Of a DNA stretch of 64,000 nt, positions 55,384-64,000 are shown one piece after another. The notes under the pieces were generated by a model. The model was not told the origin of the DNA, made no database searches, and saw only the letters and a list, made by a program, of their open reading frames with translations. This DNA comes from an uncultured Acetobacteraceae bacterium (GTDB taxonomy: Bacteria; Pseudomonadota; Alphaproteobacteria; Acetobacterales; Acetobacteraceae). The first letter of the stretch is position 1; each line of letters begins with the position of its first letter. Where the stretch lies: positions 29,360-93,359 of the forward strand of contig CAITUP010000041.1 of the NCBI GenBank assembly GCA_903895595.1, read 5' to 3'. Made by a program: the position numbers and the translations under genes.

Positions 55384-56399
55384 GATTTCTGCTGGTTCTC
55401 GCGCTGCTGCTTTCGGTATCCGCGCGTGCCGCTTCGCCCGATCCCGCCTTGGTCGATGCCGCCCGTAAGGAGGGCAGCGTCGTTTGGTACAGCACCCTGA
55501 TCGTTAACCAGATCGTCCGCCCGATGGTGGACGCATTCCAGGCGAAATACCCCGGCATCGAGGTGAAATATTCCCGAGCGAGCGGGTCCGACACGGCGTT
55601 GAAGATCATCAATGAGGCGCGGGCGCGGCGCGGCGCGGCGGACATTTTCGATGGCTCCAGCACTTTGGTGCCGCTGATCGAAGCCGGGCTGGTCGCGTCC
55701 TACAAGCCACGGGAGGCGGAAGACTATCCGGCGGTGATGAGAGACAAAGACGGCCTCTGGACGGTGCCGAATTTGTTTTTTCTGACCGTTGGGTACAACA
55801 CCAATCTGGTGAAACCCGAGGACCGGCCGAAGACGTGGGAGGATTTGCTCGATCCCCGCTGGAAAGGTCAGATCGCCTGGACCAACGACATGTCCAGCGG
55901 TGGGCCGCCGGGGTTCGTGAACCATATTCTTTCCGTTATGGGCGAAGAGAAGGGGCGCGACTACCTGCGTCGTTTCGCGGCGCAGCAGCCGGTGACCATT
56001 CCGGCAGCGCAGCGGGTGGTACTGGACAAGGTCATTTCCGGGGAATATCCGCTCGGGCTGATGATATTCAACTATCACGCCGCGATCAGCGCCGAGCAGG
56101 GGGCGCCGGTGGGATGGTTGAAGCTGGAACCGTTGATTCAGACGATGAATACGATGTCCATCGTCAAGGACTCGCCGCATCCGAATGCCGCGCGTTTGTT
56201 CGTGGAGTTCGTGCTGTCGGACGAGGGGCAGAAGGTGATGGCAGCGAACAACTACATGCCGGCGAAACCGACTATTCAGGCGCGTATTCCGGAATTGAAG
56301 CCGGAGGCGGGGCATTTCACGGTGAAGATCATGACGACGGACGATGTGCGGGCTCACCTGGCGCAGTGGACGGCGACTTTTCATGAGTTTTTCCGGTGA
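55380..56399 (+). CDS. ABC substrate-binding protein, paralogue 3
   Basis: This 339-residue third copy is more diverged: SVVWYSTLIVNQIVRPMVDA, YSRASGSDTALKIINEARAR, LTVGYNTNLVKPEDRPKTWE and HPNAARLFVEFVLSDEGQKV. The signal is MRFLLVLALLLSVSARA, read from GTG 55380, which overlaps the previous stop (GTGA). It in turn overlaps the permease start. A stretch at about 55795-55830 is nearly identical in DNA to 53763-53800 of paralogue 1. Confidence 0.9.
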   Translation: MRFLLVLALLLSVSARAASPDPALVDAARKEGSVVWYSTLIVNQIVRPMVDAFQAKYPGIEVKYSRASGSDTALKIINEARARRGAADIFDGSSTLVPLIEAGLVASYKPREAEDYPAVMRDKDGLWTVPNLFFLTVGYNTNLVKPEDRPKTWEDLLDPRWKGQIAWTNDMSSGGPPGFVNHILSVMGEEKGRDYLRRFAAQQPVTIPAAQRVVLDKVISGEYPLGLMIFNYHAAISAEQGAPVGWLKLEPLIQTMNTMSIVKDSPHPNAARLFVEFVLSDEGQKVMAANNYMPAKPTIQARIPELKPEAGHFTVKIMTTDDVRAHLAQWTATFHEFFR

Positions 56400-58108
56400 G
56401 TGGTGCCCTCACCTGGGTCCGCCAGGACATGCGGCGCGTCATCGCCGCGTTGGTCGGGATCGTGCTCGCGGTGCTGATGCTGCCGCCTCTGTGGATTTTG
56501 TTGCAGGATAGCGTCACCACGACGAACGCCATCGGCGACGTCACCGGCTTCACCGCCGGTCATTTCGCGAAATTGTTCACCGACAAGGACGCGCTCCGCA
56601 GCATCTGGAACAGCCTGGTGTTCGCGGGCGGCAGCACGGTTTTATCGCTCGTCGCCGGCGGCGTCCTGGCCTGGCTGGTCGAGCGCACCAACGCGCCTTT
56701 CAAAATCCTCGCCTATCTCGCCACGATCGTGTCCCTCGGCACGCCCTACATTCTGCACGTGATCGCCTGGCTGTTCCTGCTGGGGAAGGTCGGGCCGCTG
56801 AACGATATCTACCGCTCGGTCACGGGCGGAACGGACAGCCTGTTCAACGTCAATTCCATGGCCGGGATGATCCTTATCGAGGGGTTTCTTTGGTCGCCAC
56901 TCGTATTCCTTCTGCTTGGCAGCACCTTTCGCGCCGCCAACGCGGATATGGAGGAAGCGGCGCGGATGAGCGGGGCGACGGTGTTGCAAACCCTCCGCCG
57001 CGTGTCGTTGCCGTTGGCGATGCCGGCGATCCTGGCGCTGGCGCTGTTCGTGTTCATACGCGCCATCGGCGGATTCGAGGTTCCGGCGCTGGTCGGCATG
57101 CCCGGCCGAATCTACGTTCTGACAACGGACGTGTACGAGGCGACGATCGTGGTGCCCCCGGACCTCGGCTACGCGGCGGCATTTTCCGTTGTCATGGTGC
57201 TGATCGTCGCGGTGCTGCTGTATTTCTACAGCCGGCTGTCGAAGAACGCGGAAAAATACCATTCCGTCACCGGCAAGGGTTTTCGCCCGAGGCCATTCGA
57301 CCTCGGCAAAGGCCGCTGGATCGCGGGCGCGATGATCGTCGCGAATTTCTGCGTCGTGCTGCTGTTGCCGATGATCACGCTGCTGTGGATGGCGCTGCTG
57401 CCGTTCTTGCGAAGCTTTAGCCTCGCGGCGTTGCCGATGCTGTCGCTGAAGAATTTCCGCACCGTGTTCACCGCGCCCGGCTACGTGGAATTGGCGACGA
57501 ACAGCCTTCTGGTGGCCGCAGCCGCCGCTACCTTCATCATGGCCATTACCGCCCTTGCCGGCTGGATCGCCGCGCGCCGAGGCCCCGGCGGCTGGTTGTT
57601 GGACCAGTTGGCGACGCTGTCGCTGGTGTTTCCGGGGATATGCCTCGGCGTGGCGGTCATGGAGGTTTATCTGCGGGTGCCGCTGCCGATATATGGCTCG
57701 CTGTGGATCATCGCCATCGCCTACGTCATCCGCTTCATGCCCTACGGCATGCGCTACGTGTATTCCGGCGTGCTGCAACTGCATCATGAGCTGGAAGAAG
57801 CGGCGGGCGTCGCCGGAGCCTCGTCCCTGACCACGCTGCGGCGGATCGTGGCGCCGCTGCTGTCGCCCGCCATCGTTGCCGGCTGGCTGTTCATCTTTCT
57901 GGTGGCGAACAAGGAACTGGCCATCGCTGTCTTGCTGGCCAGCCCGGGGTCTCAGGTCATCGCGGTGTCGATCTTCGACCAGTGGGTGAACGGGCAGGGC
58001 GGCGAGTTGGCGGCGTTCGGGCTGATCTGGACCGTGCTGATGACCGCGATCGCCTGCCTGTTCTTCGTCCAGGGTCGCCGGGGCGGCACCGATGTGTTTG
58101 GGAACTGA
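56396..58108 (+). CDS. iron(III)/thiamine-type ABC permease, two fused permease domains
   Basis: This 570-residue inner-membrane protein has about twelve helices. Two BPD-transport units each carry an EAA loop: NADMEEAARMSGATVLQTLRR (residues about 181-200) and HHELEEAAGVAGASSLTTLRR (about 463-482). This is the FbpB/ThiP-like layout, so one polypeptide makes the whole channel. GTG 56396 overlaps the stop before it (GTGA). 3 bp separate it from the ATPase. Confidence 0.92.
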   Translation: MSGALTWVRQDMRRVIAALVGIVLAVLMLPPLWILLQDSVTTTNAIGDVTGFTAGHFAKLFTDKDALRSIWNSLVFAGGSTVLSLVAGGVLAWLVERTNAPFKILAYLATIVSLGTPYILHVIAWLFLLGKVGPLNDIYRSVTGGTDSLFNVNSMAGMILIEGFLWSPLVFLLLGSTFRAANADMEEAARMSGATVLQTLRRVSLPLAMPAILALALFVFIRAIGGFEVPALVGMPGRIYVLTTDVYEATIVVPPDLGYAAAFSVVMVLIVAVLLYFYSRLSKNAEKYHSVTGKGFRPRPFDLGKGRWIAGAMIVANFCVVLLLPMITLLWMALLPFLRSFSLAALPMLSLKNFRTVFTAPGYVELATNSLLVAAAAATFIMAITALAGWIAARRGPGGWLLDQLATLSLVFPGICLGVAVMEVYLRVPLPIYGSLWIIAIAYVIRFMPYGMRYVYSGVLQLHHELEEAAGVAGASSLTTLRRIVAPLLSPAIVAGWLFIFLVANKELAIAVLLASPGSQVIAVSIFDQWVNGQGGELAAFGLIWTVLMTAIACLFFVQGRRGGTDVFGN

Positions 58109-58111
58109 ACC

Positions 58112-59200
58112 ATGCTGACCGTCCATGACCTGACGAAAATCTACGCCAACCGCTTCGACACCCAGGCCGGCGGCGTGCGGGAGGCGTCGTTCGACCTCCC
58201 CGATGGAACGTTCTTCACCCTGCTCGGGCCATCCGGCTGCGGCAAGACGACGACTTTGCGCTGTGTGGCGGGGTTGGAGCGACCGGACCAGGGCGTCATC
58301 GCGGTGGGCGATCGTGTGCTGTTCGACGCATCTCAGCGCATCGCCGTGCCGCTGAACGAGCGCGGCATCGGCATGGTGTTCCAGTCCTACGCGATCTGGC
58401 CGCACATGACGGTGTTCGAGAATATCGCCTTCCCGTTGCGCGTCGCGAAAGGCCGCACGCCGCCGCGCGAGGCCATCGAACGCGACGTGGAACAGGCTCT
58501 GTCCACTGTTGGGTTGTCGGGCTACGGCGACCGCCCCGCGACTCGCCTGTCCGGCGGGCAGCAGCAGCGCGTGGCGCTCGCCCGAGCCATCGTGCATCGG
58601 CCGAAATTGCTGTTGCTGGACGAACCGCTGTCGAATCTCGACGCGGCCTTGCGGGAGGAGATGCGGATCGAACTCCGCCGTTTGCAGCAGCAGATCGGCG
58701 TTACCACGATCTACGTGACCCACGACCAGAGTGAGGCGCTGGCGATGTCGGACCGCATCGCGGTGATGGAGAAGGGCCGCATCGTGCAGATGGGCGACCC
58801 GCGCGAAATCTATTTCCGTCCGGCCAACGTGTTCGTCGCCAGCTTCATCGGCGCGGCCAATCTGCTGACCGGCGTGTGCGCGGAAGCTGCCGCGCCGGGG
58901 TCGGAGGGCGCGGTGCGACTGCCTGATGGCGCGACGTTCCGATGCCTTTTCCCGGCGGGCGGAACGGCGGGGCAGGCGGCGACGGTATCCGTCCGGCCCG
59001 AGAGCATTGCGTTGGTGTCCGAAGGGGCGCTGCTGCGGGGCGAGGTTACCGCCACCAGCTTCCTCGGCGGATCGGTGCGTTACGATGTGCAAGTCGGGGA
59101 TACCGTGGTCCGCGTGGTGGGCGGCGCCGAACGGATGGTCGCGTCCGGCACGCCGGTCGGAATGTCGTTCGAGGCGTCGTCGGCCGTGGTCGTCGGATGA
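58112..59200 (+). CDS. ABC transporter ATP-binding protein (FbpC/PotA type)
   Basis: This 362-residue ATPase has Walker A GPSGCGKTTTLRC, Q-loop GMVFQSYAIWPHMTVFENI, signature LSGGQQQRVALARAIV, Walker [18 protein letters not shown] and the switch His in IYVTHDQSEALAM. A TOBE-like C-terminal domain follows (SVRPESIALVSEG). The stop overlaps the next gene by 4 bp. Confidence 0.93.
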   Translation: MLTVHDLTKIYANRFDTQAGGVREASFDLPDGTFFTLLGPSGCGKTTTLRCVAGLERPDQGVIAVGDRVLFDASQRIAVPLNERGIGMVFQSYAIWPHMTVFENIAFPLRVAKGRTPPREAIERDVEQALSTVGLSGYGDRPATRLSGGQQQRVALARAIVHRPKLLLLDEPLSNLDAALREEMRIELRRLQQQIGVTTIYVTHDQSEALAMSDRIAVMEKGRIVQMGDPREIYFRPANVFVASFIGAANLLTGVCAEAAAPGSEGAVRLPDGATFRCLFPAGGTAGQAATVSVRPESIALVSEGALLRGEVTATSFLGGSVRYDVQVGDTVVRVVGGAERMVASGTPVGMSFEASSAVVVG

Positions 59201-59712
59201 TGGCGGACGCCCCTATCGTCATCGTCAACGACAGCATGCAGACCGGCTACCGCTACGACTGCGTCGCACCGGAGGGTCAGGATTTTCACCCGGACTTCAC
59301 GCCCGGCCTGACGCCCCAGCAGATGCTGGAACTCGGCGTGTTCGGGGGGCTGTATCTCGAGCCGTCCAGCGGCGAGTTTCCGGCATCATGGTTCGCCAAG
59401 GCCAAGCTCGCGAAGGCTGAAAGCCGAGCGTCGTTGAATTTTTTTGGGGTGTCCGCGAGCCAACCGCGCTCCGTCTGGCTCGAAAAAGGCTGGATTCACC
59501 CCGACGACCCCCTCGGCTGGTTCCAATGGTATTGCCGGTATTACAGGGGGCGCCGCCTGCCGGTGGAGGACGCGCGCCAGATCGGGCGTTGGAAGGCCAT
59601 CCGGCGCCACGTCAAGCAAATCCAGCGCAACTGCGAGCCGGGCAACCTCATGTGCCGGCCGCGTCAGCGTCAGGCTTTGCTGCATTGGGCCTACGATAGC
59701 CGGCTGATTTGA
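59197..59712 (+). CDS. uncharacterised 171-residue protein coupled to the ABC operon
   Basis: It has no signal or membrane span. It reads [60 protein letters not shown] and [19 protein letters not shown]. The many Trp, Tyr and Arg residues and a few Cys residues suggest a compact or nucleic-acid- or metal-contacting fold, but no family name is offered. ATG 59197 overlaps the ATPase stop (ATGA); ATG 59200 is the alternative. It ends 46 bp before trpG. Confidence 0.7.
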   Translation: MMADAPIVIVNDSMQTGYRYDCVAPEGQDFHPDFTPGLTPQQMLELGVFGGLYLEPSSGEFPASWFAKAKLAKAESRASLNFFGVSASQPRSVWLEKGWIHPDDPLGWFQWYCRYYRGRRLPVEDARQIGRWKAIRRHVKQIQRNCEPGNLMCRPRQRQALLHWAYDSRLI

Positions 59713-59758
59713 ACCGCCCGTTGACCCCATCGGCCGGCCGGCGCAAATATCCGCCGCC

Positions 59759-60370
59759 ATGATCCTTCTCATCGATAACTACGACAGCTTCACCTTCAAC
59801 CTCTACCACTTCCTGGGCGACGTTGGCGCCCAAGGGGGGAAGTTCGAGTGCGAGGTGTGGCGGAACGACAAGCTGACCGTGGAACAGGCGCTCGCGCTCC
59901 AGCCGGAGGCGATCGTGCTGTCGCCCGGCCCCTGCACGCCGAATGAGGCGGGGATCTGCCTCGACCTGATCGCGGCGGCGGCCGGGCGGATTCCGATCAT
60001 GGGCGTGTGTCTCGGCCACCAGTCGATCGGACAGGCGTTCGGCGGCAACGTCGTGCGGGCGCCGGAGCCGATGCATGGCAAGACCAGCGCCATCACGCAT
60101 ACGGGGACGGATATTCTGAAGGGTTTGCCGTCGCCGTTCACCGCCACGCGCTATCACAGCCTGATCGTGGACCGCGACACCATGCCGGATGTGCTGGTCC
60201 CCACCGCCTGGACCGCCGACGGGATCGTCATGGCGATGCACCACCGGACGCTGCCGATCTTCGGCGTACAGTTCCACCCGGAGAGCATCGCCAGCGAATA
60301 CGGGCATGAAATTCTGGCAAATTTCCTCGCCATTGCCCGAGGCACCAACGCCCCCGCGCAGGCGGCGTAA
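59759..60370 (+). CDS. trpG: anthranilate synthase component II (glutamine amidotransferase)
   Basis: This 203-residue class I amidotransferase begins [20 protein letters not shown]. It has [13 protein letters not shown], the nucleophile Cys84 in [15 protein letters not shown] and the His-x-Glu of [11 protein letters not shown]. It supplies ammonia to TrpE for anthranilate synthesis, and may be shared with 4-amino-4-deoxychorismate synthase. trpE is not in the window. First gene of trpG-trpD-trpC-moaC. Confidence 0.94.
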   Translation: MILLIDNYDSFTFNLYHFLGDVGAQGGKFECEVWRNDKLTVEQALALQPEAIVLSPGPCTPNEAGICLDLIAAAAGRIPIMGVCLGHQSIGQAFGGNVVRAPEPMHGKTSAITHTGTDILKGLPSPFTATRYHSLIVDRDTMPDVLVPTAWTADGIVMAMHHRTLPIFGVQFHPESIASEYGHEILANFLAIARGTNAPAQAA

Positions 60371-60373
60371 CCG

Positions 60374-61390
60374 ATGGCCGGCGACCTCAAACCGTTCCTG
60401 GCGCGCCTCGCGACCGGGGAAAAACTGACGGATACCGACGCGGAAGCGGCCTTCGACGTCATCATGTCCGGCGAAGCCACGCCCGCGCAGATCGGCGCGT
60501 TGCTGATGGCGATGCGGGTGCGGGGCGAGACCGTGCCCGAGATCACCGGGGCTGTCCGAGCGATGCGGGCGCGCATGACTTCCATCGAGGCGCCGGAGGG
60601 CGCGATCGACGTTTGCGGCACCGGCGGCGACGGGGCAGGAACGTTGAACGTGTCCTCGGCCGCGACCTTCGTGGTGGCGGCGTGCGGCGTGCCGGTGGCA
60701 AAGCACGGGAATCGTGCCCTGAGTTCCCGCACCGGCGGCGCCGACGTACTGACGGCGCTGGGCATCGATATCGACGCGCCGATGGACCGGTTGTCTCCCA
60801 TTCTGAACGCGGCCGGCTGCGTGTTCCTGTTCGCGCCGCGGCACCATCCGTCGATGCGCCATGCCGCTGGGCCGCGCGTCGAACTGGCGACTCGCACCAT
60901 CTTCAATCTGCTGGGGCCGCTGGCCAATCCGGCGCGGGTGAAGCGCCAGCTCACTGGCGTGTTCTCCCCCGAATGGACCCGCCCGATGGCGGAGGCGTTG
61001 CAGGCGCTTGGGCATGAAGCCGCCTGGGTCGTGCATGGCATGGGCCTGGATGAACTCACGGTCGCCGGGGACAACCGGGTCAGTGCTTTGGGCAATGGCA
61101 TCATTCACGATTTCACCGTCACGCCCGAGGACGCCGGCCTGAAGCGCGCGCCCATCGAGGCCATCAAGGGCGGCGACGCCGAACACAACGCCGCCGCGCT
61201 GCTGGCGCTGCTGAATGGCGCATCCGGCGCCTATCGCGACACTGTGCTGCTGAATACCGCCGCCGCGCTGATCGTGGCCGGAAAGGCGACCAATCTTCGG
61301 GATGGCGTGGCGCAGGCGGCCGGCGCTATTGCCTCCGGCGCCGCGCTGAACGCGCTCGAGACTCTCCGCCGCGCCTCCAACGCGGCCTGA
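60374..61390 (+). CDS. trpD: anthranilate phosphoribosyltransferase
   Basis: This 338-residue enzyme has the PRPP loop [17 protein letters not shown] and [37 protein letters not shown], the anthranilate-contacting region, and [20 protein letters not shown] follow. It makes phosphoribosyl-anthranilate. It starts 3 bp after trpG, which implies co-translation. Confidence 0.95.
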   Translation: MAGDLKPFLARLATGEKLTDTDAEAAFDVIMSGEATPAQIGALLMAMRVRGETVPEITGAVRAMRARMTSIEAPEGAIDVCGTGGDGAGTLNVSSAATFVVAACGVPVAKHGNRALSSRTGGADVLTALGIDIDAPMDRLSPILNAAGCVFLFAPRHHPSMRHAAGPRVELATRTIFNLLGPLANPARVKRQLTGVFSPEWTRPMAEALQALGHEAAWVVHGMGLDELTVAGDNRVSALGNGIIHDFTVTPEDAGLKRAPIEAIKGGDAEHNAAALLALLNGASGAYRDTVLLNTAAALIVAGKATNLRDGVAQAAGAIASGAALNALETLRRASNAA

Positions 61391-61405
61391 CCAAGGGAAC
61401 CGACG

Positions 61406-62218
61406 ATGCCCAACGACGCCAACGCCACACCCGACGTGCTGGCGCGCATCTGCGCCGACACAAGGGCGGAGGTCGAGCGCCGCAAGACCATGCGGAGCAT
61501 CGAGGCCCTGCGGTCGGAGATCGCCGCCGCGCACGATGCCCCGCGCGGCTTCGGGCGTGCTCTGAAGGCGTCCTTCGGCGCCAACAAGTTCGCGCTGATC
61601 GCCGAGATCAAGAAGGCTTCTCCGAGCGGTGGGCTGATTCGGCCCGATTTCGATCCGCCGTCGTTGGCTCGGGCGTACAAGGCCGGCGGGGCGTCGTGCC
61701 TGTCGGTGCTGACGGATGGGCATTATTTCGAGGGTACGACCGGCCATCTGATGGCCGCTCGGGGCGCGGTGGATCTTCCGGTACTGCGTAAGGACTTCAT
61801 GCTGGACCCCTGGCAAATCTACGAATCCCGGGCGATGGGGGCCGACTGCATCCTGCTGATCATGGCGGCGCTGACCGATTCCCAGGCGCGCGATCTGGAA
61901 GCGCTGGCGCGCGGGTTGGACCTGGACGTGCTGGTGGAAGTGCATGACGAGCGGGAACTGGAGCGCGCGCTTGGGCTGGAGACATCTCTGATCGGCATTA
62001 ACAACCGCAATCTCAAGACGTTGAAGACCGATCTTGCGACGACGGAGAAGCTGGCCGAACTCGTGCCGCCGGACCGGTTTCTGGTCGCGGAAAGCGGCAT
62101 CCGCGATAACGACGATCTGAAGCGCCTCGCCGCCGTGGGGGCCGGTGCCTATCTGGTGGGCGAAAGCCTGATGCGCCAGCCGGACGTGGAAGCCGCCACG
62201 CGCACTTTGCTCGGATGA
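61406..62218 (+). CDS. trpC: indole-3-glycerol-phosphate synthase
   Basis: This 270-residue TIM-barrel enzyme has [21 protein letters not shown] (the catalytic Lys region), [54 protein letters not shown] and [13 protein letters not shown]. It is not fused to TrpF. The stop overlaps moaC (ATGA). Confidence 0.95.
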   Translation: MPNDANATPDVLARICADTRAEVERRKTMRSIEALRSEIAAAHDAPRGFGRALKASFGANKFALIAEIKKASPSGGLIRPDFDPPSLARAYKAGGASCLSVLTDGHYFEGTTGHLMAARGAVDLPVLRKDFMLDPWQIYESRAMGADCILLIMAALTDSQARDLEALARGLDLDVLVEVHDERELERALGLETSLIGINNRNLKTLKTDLATTEKLAELVPPDRFLVAESGIRDNDDLKRLAAVGAGAYLVGESLMRQPDVEAATRTLLG

Positions 62219-62685
62219 GCGGCTTCACCCATTTCGACGCCACCGGCAACGCGGTGATGGTCGACGTCGGCGCCAAACCGGCGACCGATCGCACCGCCAC
62301 CGCCCGTGTGCGGGTGGAGATGCTGGCAGAGACGGCGGCGATGATCGCCTCTGGCAGCGCCAAGAAGGGCGATGTCCTGGGTGTCGCCCGTCTGGCCGGG
62401 ATCATGGGGGCCAAGCGCACCTCCGACTTGATCCCTTTGTGCCACCCGCTGCCGATCACCGCCGTGACGCTGGACTTGGCGGTCGCCGGCAACGGCGTCG
62501 ATATCGAGGCGACCGTCCGCACCACCGGCCAGACCGGGGTGGAGATGGAGGCACTGACCGCGGCCTCGGTCGCCGCGCTGACGGTGTACGACATGTGCAA
62601 GGCGGTCGATCGCGGCATGCGGATCGAGGGGCTGCGGGTCGTGCACAAGGCCGGCGGAAAGTCCGGGGAATTCTCTCAGGCGTAG
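62215..62685 (+). CDS. moaC: cyclic pyranopterin monophosphate synthase MoaC
   Basis: This 156-residue enzyme acts in the first stage of molybdenum cofactor synthesis. Family marks are [72 protein letters not shown] and [13 protein letters not shown], with Asp and Lys catalytic residues in the last. It is coupled to trpC, an alphaproteobacterial arrangement. moeA, its usual next neighbour, lies at the other end of the window. Confidence 0.95.
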   Translation: MSGFTHFDATGNAVMVDVGAKPATDRTATARVRVEMLAETAAMIASGSAKKGDVLGVARLAGIMGAKRTSDLIPLCHPLPITAVTLDLAVAGNGVDIEATVRTTGQTGVEMEALTAASVAALTVYDMCKAVDRGMRIEGLRVVHKAGGKSGEFSQA

Positions 62686-62734
62686 GGCGGCGGTCCGATC
62701 CGTGCTACAATGCCGGAAAATGGAGGACCGCACG

Positions 62735-63763
62735 ATGCCCATCACACGACGGCACGTTTTGACCGGATCGGTTGCGCTGGCCGCCGCCGCGCCGGCTTAC
62801 GCCGATATCCCGCGCTTCGAGGCCTCTCCCGCGTTGATCGAGGCCGCAAAAAAGGACGGCGGCTTCGTCAACTATACTGCCCAGATCGAAAACCTCGAAC
62901 TCGAAACCATCGCCGCCTTCAACAAGCGGTTCCCCTTCGTGAAGGTGGAGATCGTGCATCTGCCCGGCGGGCAGCTGATCGAGCGGATCAAGGCCGAGAT
63001 CGCCGCCAACAAGTTGGTCGCCGACCTCATCGATCACTCCGAACCGAGCCTGCTGGTGGCGATCGAGAACGCCTTTCGTCCGTATGCGCCCCCTAACGCC
63101 GCCGATTACATTCCAGAGGCCGTTGCCTCCCCGCGCATCTGGCCGCGTCTGACGGCGGGGACCTGCATCTGCTGGAACAGCGAGCTTATCAAGGACCGGC
63201 CGAGCGGTTGGTGGGATATCGCCAGCCCTCGCTATGCCGGGCAGGTGGGGATGCCCTCCGGCTATACCGGCGGCTCCACCTGGGTCTGGGTCATGTTCCA
63301 ACGCAAGGTTCTCGGGGAAGAATACTGGGCCAAGCAGGCGGCCATCAAACCGCGCATTTACCCCACCAACGCGGTAACGGCCGACGCCCTGGTGCGGGGT
63401 GAGATCGCGATTGCCCCGGTTTCGTTCCCGGCGATTTTTCCGAAGAAGCGGGACGGGGCGCCGCTGGACTACATGTTCCCGAAGGAGGGCGTGCCGAGCT
63501 TCACGTTCGCCGCGGGGATTCCGGTGACGGCGAAGCGGCCGGCGGCGGCGCAGCTGTATCTGGACTGGTGCCTGTCGGCGGAGGGGCAGGGCATGCTGAT
63601 CCGCGACCTCGGTCATTTGACAGCGCTGAAGGTGCCGCCGGTGGCTACTCCGGGGTTGGATCCGGCGGTGCAGAAGATCTGGTTCGCGGATCGGGCGGAG
63701 TCGGACCGGGTGCGGAACCCCTGGCTGGCGGAGTGGTCGAAGACGTTCGGGCTGCGGCAGTAG
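62735..63763 (+). CDS. ABC transporter substrate-binding protein (iron-type, family 1)
   Basis: This 342-residue periplasmic protein has a Tat-like signal (TRRHVLTGSVALAAAAPAYA). It also has FVNYTAQIENLELETIAAFN, FVKVEIVHLPGGQLIERIKA, CWNSELIKDRPSGWWDIASP and YLDWCLSAEGQGML. It is a different branch from the three paralogues at 53-56 kb. ATG 62735 precedes the signal; the frame is open to 62702. No permease or ATPase is visible before the window ends. Confidence 0.87.
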   Translation: MPITRRHVLTGSVALAAAAPAYADIPRFEASPALIEAAKKDGGFVNYTAQIENLELETIAAFNKRFPFVKVEIVHLPGGQLIERIKAEIAANKLVADLIDHSEPSLLVAIENAFRPYAPPNAADYIPEAVASPRIWPRLTAGTCICWNSELIKDRPSGWWDIASPRYAGQVGMPSGYTGGSTWVWVMFQRKVLGEEYWAKQAAIKPRIYPTNAVTADALVRGEIAIAPVSFPAIFPKKRDGAPLDYMFPKEGVPSFTFAAGIPVTAKRPAAAQLYLDWCLSAEGQGMLIRDLGHLTALKVPPVATPGLDPAVQKIWFADRAESDRVRNPWLAEWSKTFGLRQ

Positions 63764-63775
63764 GGACGAGCCCTT

Positions 63776-63886
63776 GCCGGTCGCGGCGTCGTTGTTTCGC
63801 GCGGCGTGCGCGAAGGAAGCGAAGGCCGCGGAGGCCGCCGGGGATTGAGAAAACCCCGCGCGAAACGCCGGCGATGTCCAAGGCCA
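63776..63886. repeat. intergenic repeat, family C copy 2
   Basis: GCCGGTCGCGGC..., a block with CGAAGGAAGCGAAGGCCGCGG that can pair with itself, then GCGAAACGCCGGCGATGTCC plus AAGGCCAG. It shares its outer blocks with 331-392. Confidence 0.4.
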
Positions 63887-63921
63887 GCAGTTCTCATTAT
63901 GGCGGTCGTCACCTCTTCATC

Positions 63922-64000
63922 GTCATGGTCGGGCTTGACCCGACCAACTCTGGCGATTTGAGGCGCGTTGAAATTGCGAGGTTTTTTTGGCGGTACCCCA
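63922..64000. repeat. palindromic element, family A copy 6, cut by the window edge
   Basis: GTCATGGTCGGGCTTGACCC plus GACCA, then a spacer with GGCGATTT, GTTGAAATTGCGAGG and a T-run to GGTACCCCA. The spacer resembles that of copy 2 (20761-20813), so this is a long-type copy whose right half is outside. Confidence 0.7.

Noticed and set aside
56642..59092. An 816-codon open frame on the minus strand
   Set aside because: It is antisense to the permease and ATPase genes, whose motifs are clear on the plus strand.
59648..61945. A 765-codon open frame on the minus strand
   Set aside because: It is antisense to trpG and trpD; the tryptophan enzymes are unmistakable.

Overview
The window is GC-rich DNA (roughly two thirds G+C by eye). 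Its gene content points to an alphaproteobacterium, most likely Rhodospirillales/Acetobacteraceae. The grounds are an alphaproteobacterial type LexA box (direct repeat GTTC-N7-GTTC) in front of lexA, a moeA-lexA-comEC block, a trpG-trpD-trpC-moaC block, a free-standing Hint-domain protein, a PEP-CTERM protein, and many periplasmic-binding-protein transporters and small-acid catabolic enzymes. No rRNA, tRNA, phage, full-length insertion sequence or CRISPR array was recognised.

Layout. 0-9 kb: tail of an alpha/beta hydrolase, Hint protein, DMT exporter, TauD-type dioxygenase, an unknown protein, moeA, lexA, comEC and a PEP-CTERM protein. 9-16.3 kb: a carbohydrate-type ABC operon on the minus strand (Gfo/Idh dehydrogenase, two tandem binding proteins, two permeases, ATPase). 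16.4-20.1 kb: LLM oxidoreductase, then an MsbA-like exporter with a glycosyltransferase. 20.2-21.3 kb: a decayed ABC binding-protein gene split by a palindromic repeat. 21.4-27.3 kb: MFS transporter, NTF2-like protein, 2-hydroxyacid dehydrogenase, 3-hydroxyacyl-CoA-type dehydrogenase, HpcH aldolase and LLM oxidoreductase, probably organic-acid catabolism. 27.3-31.4 kb: acnA and divergent ccmAB. 31.4-32.6 kb: a TumE-like toxin/antitoxin pair and an RHH protein. 32.7-39.3 kb: acyl-CoA dehydrogenase, MFS transporter, fatty-acid desaturase, GT39 glycosyltransferase, zinc-ribbon protein, FAH-family hydrolase.

39.3-41.6 kb is the most unusual part: a compact three-gene minus-strand unit encoding a one-pass membrane protein, a trypsin-fold protease with an unknown N-terminal half, and a 91-residue protein. 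41.7-53.3 kb: SDR dehydrogenase, repeat-rich lipoprotein, transporter remnant, amidohydrolase, FAD oxidoreductase, hyuA-hyuB with a NitT/TauT-type binding protein, and an LLM/aminotransferase pair. 53.3-59.7 kb: a tightly overlapping ABC operon with three consecutive paralogous binding proteins, a double permease, an ATPase and an unknown 171-residue protein. 59.8-63.8 kb: trpG-trpD-trpC-moaC and one more binding protein.

A second theme is several families of short palindromic repeats. One family (core GTCATGGTCGGGCTTGACCC, then GACCATGAC) has at least six copies. One copy lies in frame inside ccmA and another lies inside the broken binding-protein gene. A different family lies in frame inside hyuA, and a MITE-like element with about 26-bp terminal inverted repeats splits a DMT transporter remnant.
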